Below are positions 44,101 through 52,378 of a stretch of DNA of 56,670 bases, in pieces; within the stretch, counting starts at the first letter, position 1, and each line of letters opens with the position of its first letter. Under the pieces are notes generated by a model, which saw only the letters and a list, made by a program, of their open reading frames with translations, made no database searches and was not told the DNA's origin. The position numbers and the translations under genes are program-made. Origin of the DNA: Cacconaster sp964598495 (GTDB taxonomy: Bacteria; Bacteroidota; Bacteroidia; Bacteroidales; UBA932); assembly GCA_964598495.1 (NCBI GenBank), contig CAZRBY010000012.1:1-56670 (forward strand), in the 5' to 3' direction.

Positions 44101-45958
44101 TAGTGCTCTTGCTGTGAGTCTCTCCCTGAGGGTCTGTCACCTTGGCATCTATCACAAATGCTATGACATCTTCCGAATGCTCTTTCGGATTGAAAGAATC
44201 TCCGGCAGGATGCTCCGCAATAAAGGATATTTCAAAACATCCATCATTGTCCGACAAAACCTCTCCGGAAGTCACCTCTTCCGAATAATAATGATAATCA
44301 TAGGATCTACGGCCGGGATGCCATACTGAATTGCATGTTACTGTGTATTCTACCTTGCATCCTGCAATGGAATAGCCGGCAAAACTCTCCACGGTTCCTT
44401 TTTGACGCACAATATCGGAAAAGATGTAGACACCCGCATTTGGCTCAAGCTTGAAATCAAAATTGGGTCTTTTGTAGGTCTCGACACGGACTTCTCCAAG
44501 ATAGCGATTCCCTGCCATTATACGGTATATACCGTTTTTACTCCCTTCAGGGAGAGTGAAAAAACCGCTGGCGGATCCCATATCGTTTGTCACAACCTTA
44601 AAGGTGGCAAAAGGTTTCTCTTCAGAAGTATGGCGTATCGAAAGTTCTAAAGGCTTATTGGCGAGTACCTGGGCCTTTTCCCTATTGCTTTTGTAGTAGA
44701 TAACCTTGAAGAAAATTGTATCGGAGGGCTTATAGAGCTTACGATCGGTGTAGAACGACATTTCCTCTGACATCCATTCCATATCTCTATCCGTTTCGAC
44801 ACTATAATTATCTACAGAGAGGAGAGGCGCATATATATCCTTGCCGGCAGAGACTCTAAGTGCCCAGTCTATATATTCCTTGCCCTTTTTTTGTTCGAAT
44901 TCCAGAGGTAGCCGTGTAAATCCATTCTGAGTTACTGTGGCCTTCTTTGTCGGAGTTATTCTCGTGATGCTACCCCTATCCCCTCTGCCGGGATTGCTGT
45001 AAGCTTCAGCCAAGATCTCTTTGTAGGGTTTGCCGGTGACTATATCCGCAGCATATATTTCCTGAACATTGCCCACCTTACGGAGTCCCGTAGCGACCGA
45101 GCTGACACAAATATCGCTGTATGAATTGTGTTTTCCGGAATGGAAATGGAAGACATAATTGCCCACTTCTCTACAAGGTATGGTATCGAACTTCTCGCTC
45201 AGAATATTGTACTCATTGGGAAGGTCGTATGTACGGGTGAAAACCTTTGAGGAGATGCGTTTGAGATTGAACAAACCGAACCTGTAGCCCTCCTCCCAGA
45301 AACAGTTGTCATTGAGACGGTATATATCGAGAGTTACACGGCTGAGATTGCGTGTGTGAATCCTGATGGCTACATCCTGATTCGGGGCATATTGTTGTTT
45401 ATATCCATCAATATAGTCCGATAACTCCTCAGAGTCCATCTCTTTTACAATCTGGTCCACATTATCATAATAGTAATCCTTGGAAGAATGTCCCTTAAGT
45501 ATCTCTTGACAACGTGATTTGAAGGCCAGATAGTCGGCACCGCTCTTTTCACGCCGGCGGTCTATATCGCGTTTTTCCTCCAAAAGTTTGTGGTAATGTA
45601 GCCTCAAAACTCTCGGATGATCCGAATATTTGGCAATGCTTCCGTTAAGGTCTCCCAGGACAATGCTCCGTATACGATCGACATTTGAATAGTATGGACC
45701 GGCCTCTTTCCAATTGTATTCTCGAAGCTGGTCCAGCTTTGTTTCGCAGACAACTAGAAGTTCAAGACCGTCATCCGCCTTTGTTGCGAGGGCTTCCAGT
45801 TCGTCAAGGTATTTGACGGCAGTCTGGGGAAGACCTTTTTTTAAGGCCTTCTCCACTTTACTCCATAAATCGCCGTAATCAGCTGATTTGTAAGATTGTG
45901 CGTTTATCATAGATGTAGTAGGTATTAGCAACAATAAAAAAGTGAGCAATCGTTTCAT
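41105..45958 (-). CDS. bacterial alpha-2-macroglobulin, thioester-less
   Basis: 1617 residues. Signal peptide 1-20 (MKRLLTFLLLLIPTTSMINA). A helical lead (~20-200) is followed by macroglobulin beta domains: the MG2-like WMSEEMSFYTDRKLYKPSDT with FKVIYYKSNR, a beta-sandwich GSASGFFTLPEGSKNGIYRI, and the A2M bait-flanking segment RKELMVVPNIPLFIREGDKI. The region that carries CxEQ in thioester members reads SNNAIEWTNALYINQMRAK, so there is no thioester. It is likely a periplasmic or surface protease-trapping or scaffolding protein; without the thioester, covalent capture is not expected. Single gene with its own -7 element. Confidence 0.93.
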   Translation of the reverse strand: MKRLLTFLLLLIPTTSMINAQSYKSADYGDLWSKVEKALKKGLPQTAVKYLDELEALATKADDGLELLVVCETKLDQLREYNWKEAGPYYSNVDRIRSIVLGDLNGSIAKYSDHPRVLRLHYHKLLEEKRDIDRRREKSGADYLAFKSRCQEILKGHSSKDYYYDNVDQIVKEMDSEELSDYIDGYKQQYAPNQDVAIRIHTRNLSRVTLDIYRLNDNCFWEEGYRFGLFNLKRISSKVFTRTYDLPNEYNILSEKFDTIPCREVGNYVFHFHSGKHNSYSDICVSSVATGLRKVGNVQEIYAADIVTGKPYKEILAEAYSNPGRGDRGSITRITPTKKATVTQNGFTRLPLEFEQKKGKEYIDWALRVSAGKDIYAPLLSVDNYSVETDRDMEWMSEEMSFYTDRKLYKPSDTIFFKVIYYKSNREKAQVLANKPLELSIRHTSEEKPFATFKVVTNDMGSASGFFTLPEGSKNGIYRIMAGNRYLGEVRVETYKRPNFDFKLEPNAGVYIFSDIVRQKGTVESFAGYSIAGCKVEYTVTCNSVWHPGRRSYDYHYYSEEVTSGEVLSDNDGCFEISFIAEHPAGDSFNPKEHSEDVIAFVIDAKVTDPQGETHSKSTIVRVSDIPLVMGLRFSTPMSQSYKDPDSNISRVIVEKNEVKAVTFTVDNLNYRPYETKVTYSLLQDGKVVGSETVSSNSEIPFDFASLKSGKYTLAYKTVYRGIEIEGKTEIVVFDTNEKQLPVKASYFYYPIVTENGIEFLIGTTEDNLWLEMGLFDNSKCHHRESLHLKNEVVRISLPYKEEYRSSVKMSVFGFRNGGAIDYQYEFSRPDKVRFNVGIESFRDCTGPQTKEKFTIIGAPDAEYVVSIFDKTTDRYGANSFSFNPLDIKVYNSAPYIRTTLDDSYRTYYGFRAPKDELVAKSSAKAMANGALESIPLVMNIEEESSVEEDAAAGIEEEEVTIRSQFGELIAFYPHLRSDSDGKVEVEYTTGDLLSTFRVLVMGYDKSLKTGNAERSLIVRKELMVVPNIPLFIREGDKIVIKSKVVNLSEGQLKGDGYIEFHNEETGEKLTLKDIEAKALTLASGGQKEISWSITPPENVRRLGVTISFKAGNFSDGEKHLVTILPKEITITEAASFVMGGPHGHKYYEDQLHKRIKASNPRIKYAEYSTLTAVREALPVVSKPESNNAIEWTNALYINQMRAKVLTLDGREKEVDTAYVEKFRNEAIAALSKLHNSDGGFAWFDGMLSSELLTLFVLEKMSQLRDFGAIEFNESEKKLVEGAVGYIDEMIIEAYSREGYNSFNSINLFYVRSQYPEFRMKGKASTAFGKFLSDTAEGWQKIAILNKARLAHILLNCKGTDFWNKKFESRIEDLNASLKDYAVANPTIGCYFPNAVMPFRGLMNSEIYAHAKLMALFARLGEKDMVDSLALWMLLQKHNQAWENTVATTDAVHALVSSGAKDLKLGAVYYTYDTVIDDVKPAANELEVDREFVRVSDNKVINDGDKLNVGDEIIAKYYIKNSENRSFVRMKAMRPACFYPLDERSYFFTGFWGGFYKEQRESHTNYYFELMPEGELTVEERFYITQEGTFATSIVEIESLYANEYRGHTGSVKITSK

Positions 45959-45993
45959 AACCTCTTGATTTTATGTTTAATCAATAGTGTTTC

Positions 45994-46001
45994 CAAAAAT
46001 A
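45994..46001 (-). promoter_or_regulatory. -7 promoter element TATTTTTG for the macroglobulin gene
   Basis: A perfect TAnnTTTG on the minus strand, 35 bases before ATG 45958. A second match (TAAATTTG) at 46026-46033 is further away. Confidence 0.55.
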
Positions 46002-46015
46002 TGCCATTAATTTCA

Positions 46016-46023
46016 TACCTTTG
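46016..46023 (+). promoter_or_regulatory. -7 promoter element TACCTTTG for tgt
   Basis: A perfect TAnnTTTG, 20 bases before ATG 46044. Confidence 0.65.
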
Positions 46024-46043
46024 TTCAAATTTAGCAAAAGTAG

Positions 46044-47177
46044 ATGAAATTCAAGCTACAGGCGAAGGATAATAGCGGTACGGCAGCAAGGTGCGGAGTA
46101 ATAGAAACCGACCACGGGAAGATTGAAACCCCGATTTTTATGCCCGTTGGCACGGTGGGTTCCGTCAAGGGAGTCTATCACCGCGACCTGAAGGATGATA
46201 TCGGTGCAAAGATAATTCTTGGCAACACTTACCATCTCTATCTTCGTCCGGGACTTGATATTCTTCATCAGGCCGGAGGAGTGCACAAGTTCATCTCCTG
46301 GGACAAGCCCATCCTTACCGATAGCGGCGGATATCAGGTATTCTCGCTGGCGCAGTGTCGCAAACTCACCGACGAGGGATATGAGTTCCAGTCGCACATC
46401 GATGGCTCAAAACACATTTTTACTCCGGAAAATAATGTCGATATCCAACGTATTATTGGTGCGGACATCATAATGGCGCTTGATGAATGCTGTCCGGGTG
46501 ATGCAAACTACAAATATGCATCCGACTCTCTCGACCTAACTCTTAAATGGCTTAAACGCTGCATAGCGAGATTTGACAGCACAGAGCCCCTTTATGGTCA
46601 CCATCAGACCTTCTTCCCGATAGTCCAGGGATGCATTTATCCCGACCTGAGACGTAAAGCTGCCGAGGAACTTACCGCACTTGACAGGGAAGGCTATGCC
46701 ATTGGAGGACTATCAGTAGGGGAGCCCACCGAACTGATGTATCAGATGATAGAGGAGGTGCATCCGATTTTGCCTCAGGATAAGCCACGTTATCTGATGG
46801 GAGTGGGAACTCCGGCAAATATACTTGAGGCTATCGCACGAGGCATCGATATGTTTGACTGTGTCATGCCCACGCGTAATGGGCGCAACGGAATGCTCTT
46901 TACAAGTGAAGGTATCATCAATATCCGCAACCGCAAATGGGTCGATGACTTCTCCCCCATAGATCCCGATGGTACATCTTTTGTTGACAGAACCTACACC
47001 AAGGCCTACCTGAGACACCTCTTCATTGCCGGAGAGATGCTCGGAGCACAGATTGCAAGTGAGCATAATCTCGCTTTTTATCTTAACCTTGTAAAAATGG
47101 CCCGCGAGCATATACTAAATGGGGATTTCAACTCCTGGAAATGCGCCATGGTAAAAAAACTTCAAACAAGACTTTAA
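46044..47177 (+). CDS. tgt: tRNA-guanine transglycosylase (zinc cysteines absent)
   Basis: 377 residues, full length. It swaps G34 for preQ1 in tRNA, the first tRNA step of queuosine synthesis. Evidence: ETPIFMPVGTVGSVKGV, GNTYHLYLRPGLDILHQAGG, the catalytic LTDSGGYQVFSL, GGLSVGEP and FDCVMPTRNGRNG. In most bacterial enzymes this is followed by a CxCxxC zinc site; here the segment is DPDGTSFVDRTYTKAYLRHL, with no Cys, while the distal His of SEHNLAF remains. This may be a trait of the lineage. It is followed 13 bases later by an LptF/G permease, a common Bacteroidota pairing. Confidence 0.95.
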   Translation: MKFKLQAKDNSGTAARCGVIETDHGKIETPIFMPVGTVGSVKGVYHRDLKDDIGAKIILGNTYHLYLRPGLDILHQAGGVHKFISWDKPILTDSGGYQVFSLAQCRKLTDEGYEFQSHIDGSKHIFTPENNVDIQRIIGADIIMALDECCPGDANYKYASDSLDLTLKWLKRCIARFDSTEPLYGHHQTFFPIVQGCIYPDLRRKAAEELTALDREGYAIGGLSVGEPTELMYQMIEEVHPILPQDKPRYLMGVGTPANILEAIARGIDMFDCVMPTRNGRNGMLFTSEGIINIRNRKWVDDFSPIDPDGTSFVDRTYTKAYLRHLFIAGEMLGAQIASEHNLAFYLNLVKMAREHILNGDFNSWKCAMVKKLQTRL

Positions 47178-47190
47178 CTGCTACGGCACG

Positions 47191-48288
47191 ATGAAGAAGC
47201 CTGAACTCAAAATACTGGATAAATATATCATTAGGAAATTTATAGGTACCTATTTCTTCATCCTGATGATTGCCACGCTTATCATCATAATATTTGATAT
47301 CAGTGAGAAAATTGACAAATTTGTCGATAACCAGGTTCCACTAAAAGAGATTGTGTTCGATTATTTCGGTGGATTCATTCCCTGGATACTAAATAGTTTT
47401 AGTTCAATCGTTGTGTTCCTGGCGGTGATATCTTTCACTTCCAAACTGGCGCAAAGAAGCGAGATTATCGCGATGCTTTCTAGTGGAGTAAGTTTCAACA
47501 GAATGATGAGGCCATATATGCTCTCCGCAGCGTTTATTGCAACATTAACCCTTCTGCTGGGCATCTTTATAATCCCTCCGGTCAACCATATACGTCTAGA
47601 ATTTGAAAACAAATACATAAAGCAGCAACAGACGGCCTCAGCAACCAACAAGATCCACTACCAGATAGCTCCGGGTGAATTTGTCTTTGTTGAGCAGTTC
47701 AGCTCCTGGGCCAACACCGCATACAGATTTACACTCGAGACCATAAAAGAAAACCGCATCGTTTCAAAACTTTCCGCTGAATCGGCAGTGTGGGATTCCA
47801 CTATGTGCGGATGGAAGCTACGCAACTGGTACATCAGAGATTTTTACAATGAAGGGTCCGAAATAGTGCGTACCGGCAAAGAGCTGGACACGGTGATTAA
47901 CCTCACAATAGAGGACTTCTACAGGCGTAGAAACATTGCAGAGTCTCTTTCTCACAAAGAACTCAACGAACTGATAGATGTACAGACCATGCGAGGGGAT
48001 GCACTGGTGTTGTATGCACTTATAGAGAAAAACAACCGTATAGCGATGCCCTTTTCAGCATTTGTGCTGACGGTAATGGGTGTCGCTCTCTCATCCCGCA
48101 AGCGGCGTGGAGGGATTGGTCTCAATATCGGAATCGGCATCGCACTAAGTTTCATCTATATACTTTCCATGCGCTTCAGCGAAATGCCGGTCCACACCGG
48201 TGCCCTTTCTCCGGCGTTTGCGCTTTGGCTACCGAATATAATATTCTCCATAGTGGCACTGATTCTCTACAGGATGGCACCGAAATAA
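47191..48288 (+). CDS. LptF/LptG-family permease
   Basis: 365 residues, the usual size of an LptG/LptF subunit. It begins KILDKYIIRKFIGTYFFILM, then has two further N-terminal TM helices, a ~190-residue periplasmic jelly-roll region and three C-terminal helices ending SIVALILYRMAPK. It would pair with the permease part of the fusion at 34226 (or another LptF) and with LptB, which is not in the window, to move lipopolysaccharide out of the inner membrane. Which of the two is F and which is G cannot be told by eye. Confidence 0.92.
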   Translation: MKKPELKILDKYIIRKFIGTYFFILMIATLIIIIFDISEKIDKFVDNQVPLKEIVFDYFGGFIPWILNSFSSIVVFLAVISFTSKLAQRSEIIAMLSSGVSFNRMMRPYMLSAAFIATLTLLLGIFIIPPVNHIRLEFENKYIKQQQTASATNKIHYQIAPGEFVFVEQFSSWANTAYRFTLETIKENRIVSKLSAESAVWDSTMCGWKLRNWYIRDFYNEGSEIVRTGKELDTVINLTIEDFYRRRNIAESLSHKELNELIDVQTMRGDALVLYALIEKNNRIAMPFSAFVLTVMGVALSSRKRRGGIGLNIGIGIALSFIYILSMRFSEMPVHTGALSPAFALWLPNIIFSIVALILYRMAPK

Positions 48289-48304
48289 TTTTATACTTAA
48301 CAAT

Positions 48305-49468
48305 ATGAGCACAAAACTTAAACTGATTATCGCCAGTTTTCTCGAATTTGCAGTCTGGGGAGCTTATCTTACCTCACAGGGAAGATTCCTCGGAAGTATC
48401 GGACTTGCAGAACAGATCGGCTGGTTTTATTCAATTCAGGGCATAGTTTTCATCTTCATGCCCGCNNNNNNNNNNACAGCGGAAACAGTGCAGTTCGGGA
48501 CCATTTTTACATTATACTCCTTTAGCGTGGCATTCTTCATGCCCACCATCGCGCTGACCAATTCAGTCTCTTATGTCGCCCTTGAAAAAGCAGGAATGGA
48601 CACGGTAAAGGTCTTCCCCTCGATCCGTATCTGGGGTACCATCGGCTTCATCGTTTCAATGTGGTGTGTTGACCTTATGGGCATACAGGCCTCTGCTTAC
48701 CAATATATCTTCTCCGGTATACTCGGCCTTATTCTTGCCGGCTATAGCTTTACATTGGCAGACTGTCCTGTAAGCAAGGGTGGAGAGAAAAAGTCTCTTG
48801 TGGAGGCTATGGGGCTGAAAGCTTTTGCTCTCTTCAAAGAGAGTAGGATGGCCATTTTCTTCATATTCTCGATGTTGCTCGGAGTGGCTCTGCAGATCAC
48901 TAATAGCTTTGCAAACCCCTTTTTAGGCGACTTTGCCGGTATTGAGAAATACGCTGACACATTCGGCGTGAAGCACTCGAATATATTGATTTCGCTCTCA
49001 CAGATTTCTGAGGCGCTTTGTATTCTATTGATTCCCTTCTTCCTCCGCAGATATGGCATTAAGAAGGTTATGCTGATCGCAATGTTTGCCTGGGTGCTCA
49101 GATTTGCCTTTTTCGGACTCGGCAACCCCGGCAATGGAGTATGGCTGTTTGTCCTATCGATGATTGTTTATGGTGTCGCATTTGACTTCTTCAACATTTC
49201 CGGCTCCCTTTTCGTGGACAAAAACACAGATCACAGCATCCGTTCCAGTGCACAGGGTCTATTTATGTTGATGACCAACGGTATCGGTGCTGCAATCGGG
49301 ACACTCGGAGCTCAGGCCGTAGTCAATTCGCTCGTTAATTCACAGACAGATCCCATCGCTAAAATGGAAGGATGGAGTCACACCTGGTTCATTTTTGCCG
49401 CCTACGCGCTTGTAATCACTATTGCCTTTGCAATTTTGTTCAAGTACAAACACGTGCCGGAGAAATAG
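48305..49468 (+). CDS. nucleoside:H+ symporter, MFS (contains gap)
   Basis: About 387 residues as written, but the family is ~415. The 10-N run at 48466-48475 follows IQGIVFIFMPA; by comparison with E. coli NupG about 30 residues are missing here, so the true gap is near 100 bases. The remainder is a clear NHS-family MFS protein: LIIASFLEFAVWGAYLTSQG, MPTIALTNSVSYVALEKAG, FPSIRIWGTIGFIVSMWCVD, and the C-terminal GVAFDFFNISGSLFVDKNTD. It imports nucleosides with protons. It follows the permease by 16 bases. Confidence 0.9.
   Translation: MSTKLKLIIASFLEFAVWGAYLTSQGRFLGSIGLAEQIGWFYSIQGIVFIFMPXXXXTAETVQFGTIFTLYSFSVAFFMPTIALTNSVSYVALEKAGMDTVKVFPSIRIWGTIGFIVSMWCVDLMGIQASAYQYIFSGILGLILAGYSFTLADCPVSKGGEKKSLVEAMGLKAFALFKESRMAIFFIFSMLLGVALQITNSFANPFLGDFAGIEKYADTFGVKHSNILISLSQISEALCILLIPFFLRRYGIKKVMLIAMFAWVLRFAFFGLGNPGNGVWLFVLSMIVYGVAFDFFNISGSLFVDKNTDHSIRSSAQGLFMLMTNGIGAAIGTLGAQAVVNSLVNSQTDPIAKMEGWSHTWFIFAAYALVITIAFAILFKYKHVPEK
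48466..48475. other. assembly gap (10 N) in the nucleoside transporter
   Basis: About 30 residues of the second and third transmembrane segments are absent, so the ten N stand for roughly 100 bases. Confidence 0.95.
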
Positions 49469-49482
49469 ATAAGGATCTGCCG

Positions 49483-50562
49483 TTATTTCTTCAAATGCCT
49501 GAGAAATTTTTCAGCCATCCTGAGAAATCCCAAATCGGTCTGGTGGGCTCCGTCGACAGAGCCCTCGTAATCCTTTCCGGTGAGGTTTTTGGCGGAAATA
49601 TAGTGAAGGTTGCGATAGCCCTCCTTACGAAGACGTTTATAGAGTTGACGCCAATATTCATTCTTCTCTATCAGGTCATTTCTGCTTTTTTCATCCACCA
49701 AAGTATAGGAAAATATTATATTTTCCACCATAAAAATCGGCTTGTCCGGATGTTTTTCTGCAAGATATGTAATGAAATAATAGGCGCTGTCGCGTAGAAT
49801 CTGTGTCGTGCAATTGGGCAGACAATCAATCACGTATTGCTCTGCATCTACTCTTGCCACTATTTCTGCCATAGATTTGTCCATGCGGGCATTTCCGCTG
49901 AAACCGAGGTTTATTACCTCCTGCTGTCTTTCACGACTGATAATGGAGGTATAGATCATACCGGGACGCGAGGCACATCCGCCTTGGGTTATGCTTGTTC
50001 CGTAGAAAAGAATCGGCTTGCGGCTTCCTTTTGTGAGCAAATTACTCAGGGGCATTCCAATAACAGCGGAGGAATCAACTCCGATTTCTACGCAGGTGAC
50101 TCCATCATATAGTGGCAGATATGCCATATAATCACGCATTTGACCCGACATGTTGCGGACAAACAGATTGGAAGATTCTTTCCCGTTGGGTTGTGCCGTA
50201 CCTATGAAACGCCATGTATCATTCTCATCAAGAAAATAGAGGTCTATTCCCCTAATACCCGTCCCGGCCATATGAGCCATATTGAAATTATTTAGAAGAG
50301 TCCACTTTGCTCCTATTGCCTTTGCATCTGTAGAAAACCTGATTGCCAAACCTGACGAATTAAGGCCAAGATCCCATACCGCCTGACGGGTAACATCTTT
50401 CATATCAACAGGCAGTCTGGAATAATGAAGTTCCGTATTATCAAATCCCTGATTTATAAGCATCAACTCACGGGCATCGGTATATACAAGTTCGGAAGCT
50501 TTCTGGCCCCAAACAACAGCCGGCATAAGAGCCAACATCATTACAAAAAACACTCTTTTCAT
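49483..50562 (-). CDS. SGNH/GDSL hydrolase with N-terminal beta domain
   Basis: 359 residues. Signal peptide 1-19 (cleavage near VVWGQ). Residues about 25-165 form a beta-sandwich accessory domain, and from ~175 the SGNH hydrolase domain has GTSITQGGC (nucleophile Ser), NLGFSGNARMD (Gly and Asn of the oxyanion hole), DCLPN and VDGAHQTDLG (Asp/His). It is likely a periplasmic esterase acting on acetylated sugar; the substrate is unknown. It is cotranscribed with miaA (7-base gap). Confidence 0.88.
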   Translation of the reverse strand: MKRVFFVMMLALMPAVVWGQKASELVYTDARELMLINQGFDNTELHYSRLPVDMKDVTRQAVWDLGLNSSGLAIRFSTDAKAIGAKWTLLNNFNMAHMAGTGIRGIDLYFLDENDTWRFIGTAQPNGKESSNLFVRNMSGQMRDYMAYLPLYDGVTCVEIGVDSSAVIGMPLSNLLTKGSRKPILFYGTSITQGGCASRPGMIYTSIISRERQQEVINLGFSGNARMDKSMAEIVARVDAEQYVIDCLPNCTTQILRDSAYYFITYLAEKHPDKPIFMVENIIFSYTLVDEKSRNDLIEKNEYWRQLYKRLRKEGYRNLHYISAKNLTGKDYEGSVDGAHQTDLGFLRMAEKFLRHLKK

Positions 50563-50569
50563 ATCTTCT

Positions 50570-51448
50570 CTAAATCTTTATCCACTCTATCTCTATCCCC
50601 TTTCGCTCCATTCCCCGGAACCAGGTCATCTGTCGCTTGGCAAATTGGTGAATGGCTATTTTAAGTCTGTTTACCATCTCGTCGTACTCCATTTGTCCGG
50701 TAAGATACATTGTCACGAACTTATATTCAAGACCATACCAAATCAGATCCTCAGGTGGAATTCCGCTCTCCAGCAGTTTTTTCACCTCTTCGACCATTCC
50801 ATCCTTCAGACGGGTATCCAAACGTGCATCAATACGGGCATTACGCACTTCGCGTGAAACGCTTATGCCGATGAATTTGGTTTTTTTCGGCAAAAAAGAG
50901 CTCCTGCGAACCGGATGTTTTTCCTCCCAAATGGCAATCTCCAGAGCACGGATAAGCCGTTTGCGCGTATCATAGTCGGTGGTATTATGGGGCTTGCGCA
51001 ATGATTCATATTTGGCTATGAGCTCCTCGGTGGGGAGTTTCTCCAATTCAGCCCTCAGGGCCATGTCAGGGGGGACTTCTGGGAGATAATAGCCGCAGGT
51101 GGCCGCTTCGATGTAGAGTCCGGAGCCACCGCATAATATCGGCGTTTTGCCCCTTTGCAGAATATCTTGATATGCCCGCTCAAAGTCCTTCTGATACTCA
51201 AAAATGTTGTATTTGGTACCTGCATCGGCAATGTCTATAAGATGGTAGGGAATCTCTCCATACTCGTCCAAATCTTTGCCCGTCCCTATATCCATCCCGC
51301 GAAATATTTGCCGAGAATCGGCGGAAATGATCTCTCCGTCCAGTTCACGGGCAAGTTTTACCGCATAACGAGTCTTCCCTGAAGCCGTAGGGCCAAGGAC
51401 ACAAATAAGATCATATTCCCGGAATGGGGGCTTTAACATATCGGGCAC
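50570..51448 (-). CDS. miaA: tRNA dimethylallyltransferase
   Basis: 292 residues; the start may be ATG 51448 or the internal 51439 (MLKPPFREYDLICVLGP). P-loop GPTASGKTRYAV, the substrate motif SADSRQIFRGMDIGTGK, GGSGLYIEAATCG and RKRLIRALEIAIWE are all standard. It adds the isopentenyl group to A37 of tRNAs reading UNN codons. The -7 TATTTTTG (51466-51473, minus) lies 17 bases before 51448. Confidence 0.96.
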   Translation of the reverse strand: MPDMLKPPFREYDLICVLGPTASGKTRYAVKLARELDGEIISADSRQIFRGMDIGTGKDLDEYGEIPYHLIDIADAGTKYNIFEYQKDFERAYQDILQRGKTPILCGGSGLYIEAATCGYYLPEVPPDMALRAELEKLPTEELIAKYESLRKPHNTTDYDTRKRLIRALEIAIWEEKHPVRRSSFLPKKTKFIGISVSREVRNARIDARLDTRLKDGMVEEVKKLLESGIPPEDLIWYGLEYKFVTMYLTGQMEYDEMVNRLKIAIHQFAKRQMTWFRGMERKGIEIEWIKI

Positions 51449-51451
51449 TCC

Positions 51452-51484
51452 TTTGGTTTATTCCACAAAAATAAACTAATTTTG
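51452..51484 (+). promoter_or_regulatory. promoter for smpB (-33 TTTG and -7 TAATTTTG)
   Basis: TTTG at 51452-51455 and TAATTTTG at 51477-51484, separated by 21 bases, match both parts of the Bacteroidota housekeeping promoter. This is the most complete match in the window. It faces the miaA -7 element at 51466-51473 on the minus strand. Confidence 0.75.
51466..51473 (-). promoter_or_regulatory. -7 promoter element TATTTTTG for miaA-SGNH
   Basis: A perfect TAnnTTTG on the minus strand. It lies between the -33 and -7 of the smpB promoter, so the two divergent promoters share the same 33 bases. Confidence 0.6.
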
Positions 51485-51547
51485 CATCGTTTCGCAGCAT
51501 TTGCGCATCTATTAATGCACACAAGCCGGAAAAGCACCATTACTTAT

Positions 51548-52003
51548 ATGGCAAAGAGGAAAGAAAATAGAATCGACATAAGGAACAAGAAAGCCACATT
51601 CGACTACGAGTTGATCGAGCATTTCACCGCCGGAATTGTACTGAGCGGAAGTGAGATCAAGTCTATCCGTGCAGGCAAAGCCTCCCTTGTGGACAGCTAC
51701 TGTTATTTTGTAGAAAATGAACTCTTTGTCAAAAATATGCATGTGGCCGAGTATTGGTGGGGCTCCGCATTCAGCCGCCAGGATCCCAAACGTGACCGTA
51801 AACTGCTGCTGACAAAGAGAGAACTGCGCAAATTGAGACGCGCCACGCGCGAAAAAGGTATGACCATCATTGCCACTCGGCTTTTCATATCGGAAAATGG
51901 CTACGCCAAACTCAACATCGCACTTGCCCGCGGTAAACGCGAATATGATAAACGCCAATCCATCAAAGAGAAGGATATGCGTCGCGAAATAGAGCGGACG
52001 TGA
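51548..52003 (+). CDS. smpB: SsrA-binding protein
   Basis: 151 residues from ATG 51548 (MAKRKENRIDIRNKKATFDY); this start gives the family's normal length and removes a 22-residue lead without homology. Motifs: AGIVLSGSEIKSIRAGKASL, DSYCYFVENELFVKNMHVAEY, DRKLLLTKREL, and the basic C-terminal tail (GKREYDKRQSIKEKDMRREI) that mimics the tRNA anticodon stem. It works with tmRNA to rescue stalled ribosomes; the tmRNA gene is not in the window. Confidence 0.97.
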   Translation: MAKRKENRIDIRNKKATFDYELIEHFTAGIVLSGSEIKSIRAGKASLVDSYCYFVENELFVKNMHVAEYWWGSAFSRQDPKRDRKLLLTKRELRKLRRATREKGMTIIATRLFISENGYAKLNIALARGKREYDKRQSIKEKDMRREIERT

Positions 52004-52037
52004 CAGCAACTGAAGATAATTGCTTAATTATAGATCC

Positions 52038-52376
52038 ATGAACAATAGTTTAATTGACAACTTCATCATCTCCAATAAGGACAAATTCATTGCGAGCGAC
52101 CTTGAGAACATCAGGGTTTTTATGGAAAATATGCCCGAAGGACAATGCCTCAATGTGAGCAAAATCAATTTCACCAGTCCCGGGCTGATGCTTGTCGTAT
52201 CCATTATTCTCGGATTCTTGGGTGTCGACAAAATGGTGCTGGGCGACTTCGGACTCGGACTTCTCAAACTCATTACCTTTGGCGGATGCGGCATGTGGTG
52301 GATTGCCGATCTGTTTCTGGTAATGAGGCAGACTAAGGAGTTTAACTACAGAAAATTTCTACAGAATATCGTCTGA
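52038..52376 (+). CDS. TM2-domain membrane protein (copy 2)
   Basis: 112 residues from ATG 52038 (a TTG at 52020 in frame is less likely). The TM2 domain reads SIILGFLGVDKMVLGDFGLG then LITFGGCGMWWIADLFLV, very like the copy at 19136 (shared LGDxGLG and LITxGGCGxWW). The lead differs: MNNSLIDNFIISNKDKFIAS. The stop is only two bases from the convergent lgt stop. Likely cotranscribed with smpB; no functional link known. Confidence 0.9.
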   Translation: MNNSLIDNFIISNKDKFIASDLENIRVFMENMPEGQCLNVSKINFTSPGLMLVVSIILGFLGVDKMVLGDFGLGLLKLITFGGCGMWWIADLFLVMRQTKEFNYRKFLQNIV

Positions 52377-52378
52377 TA

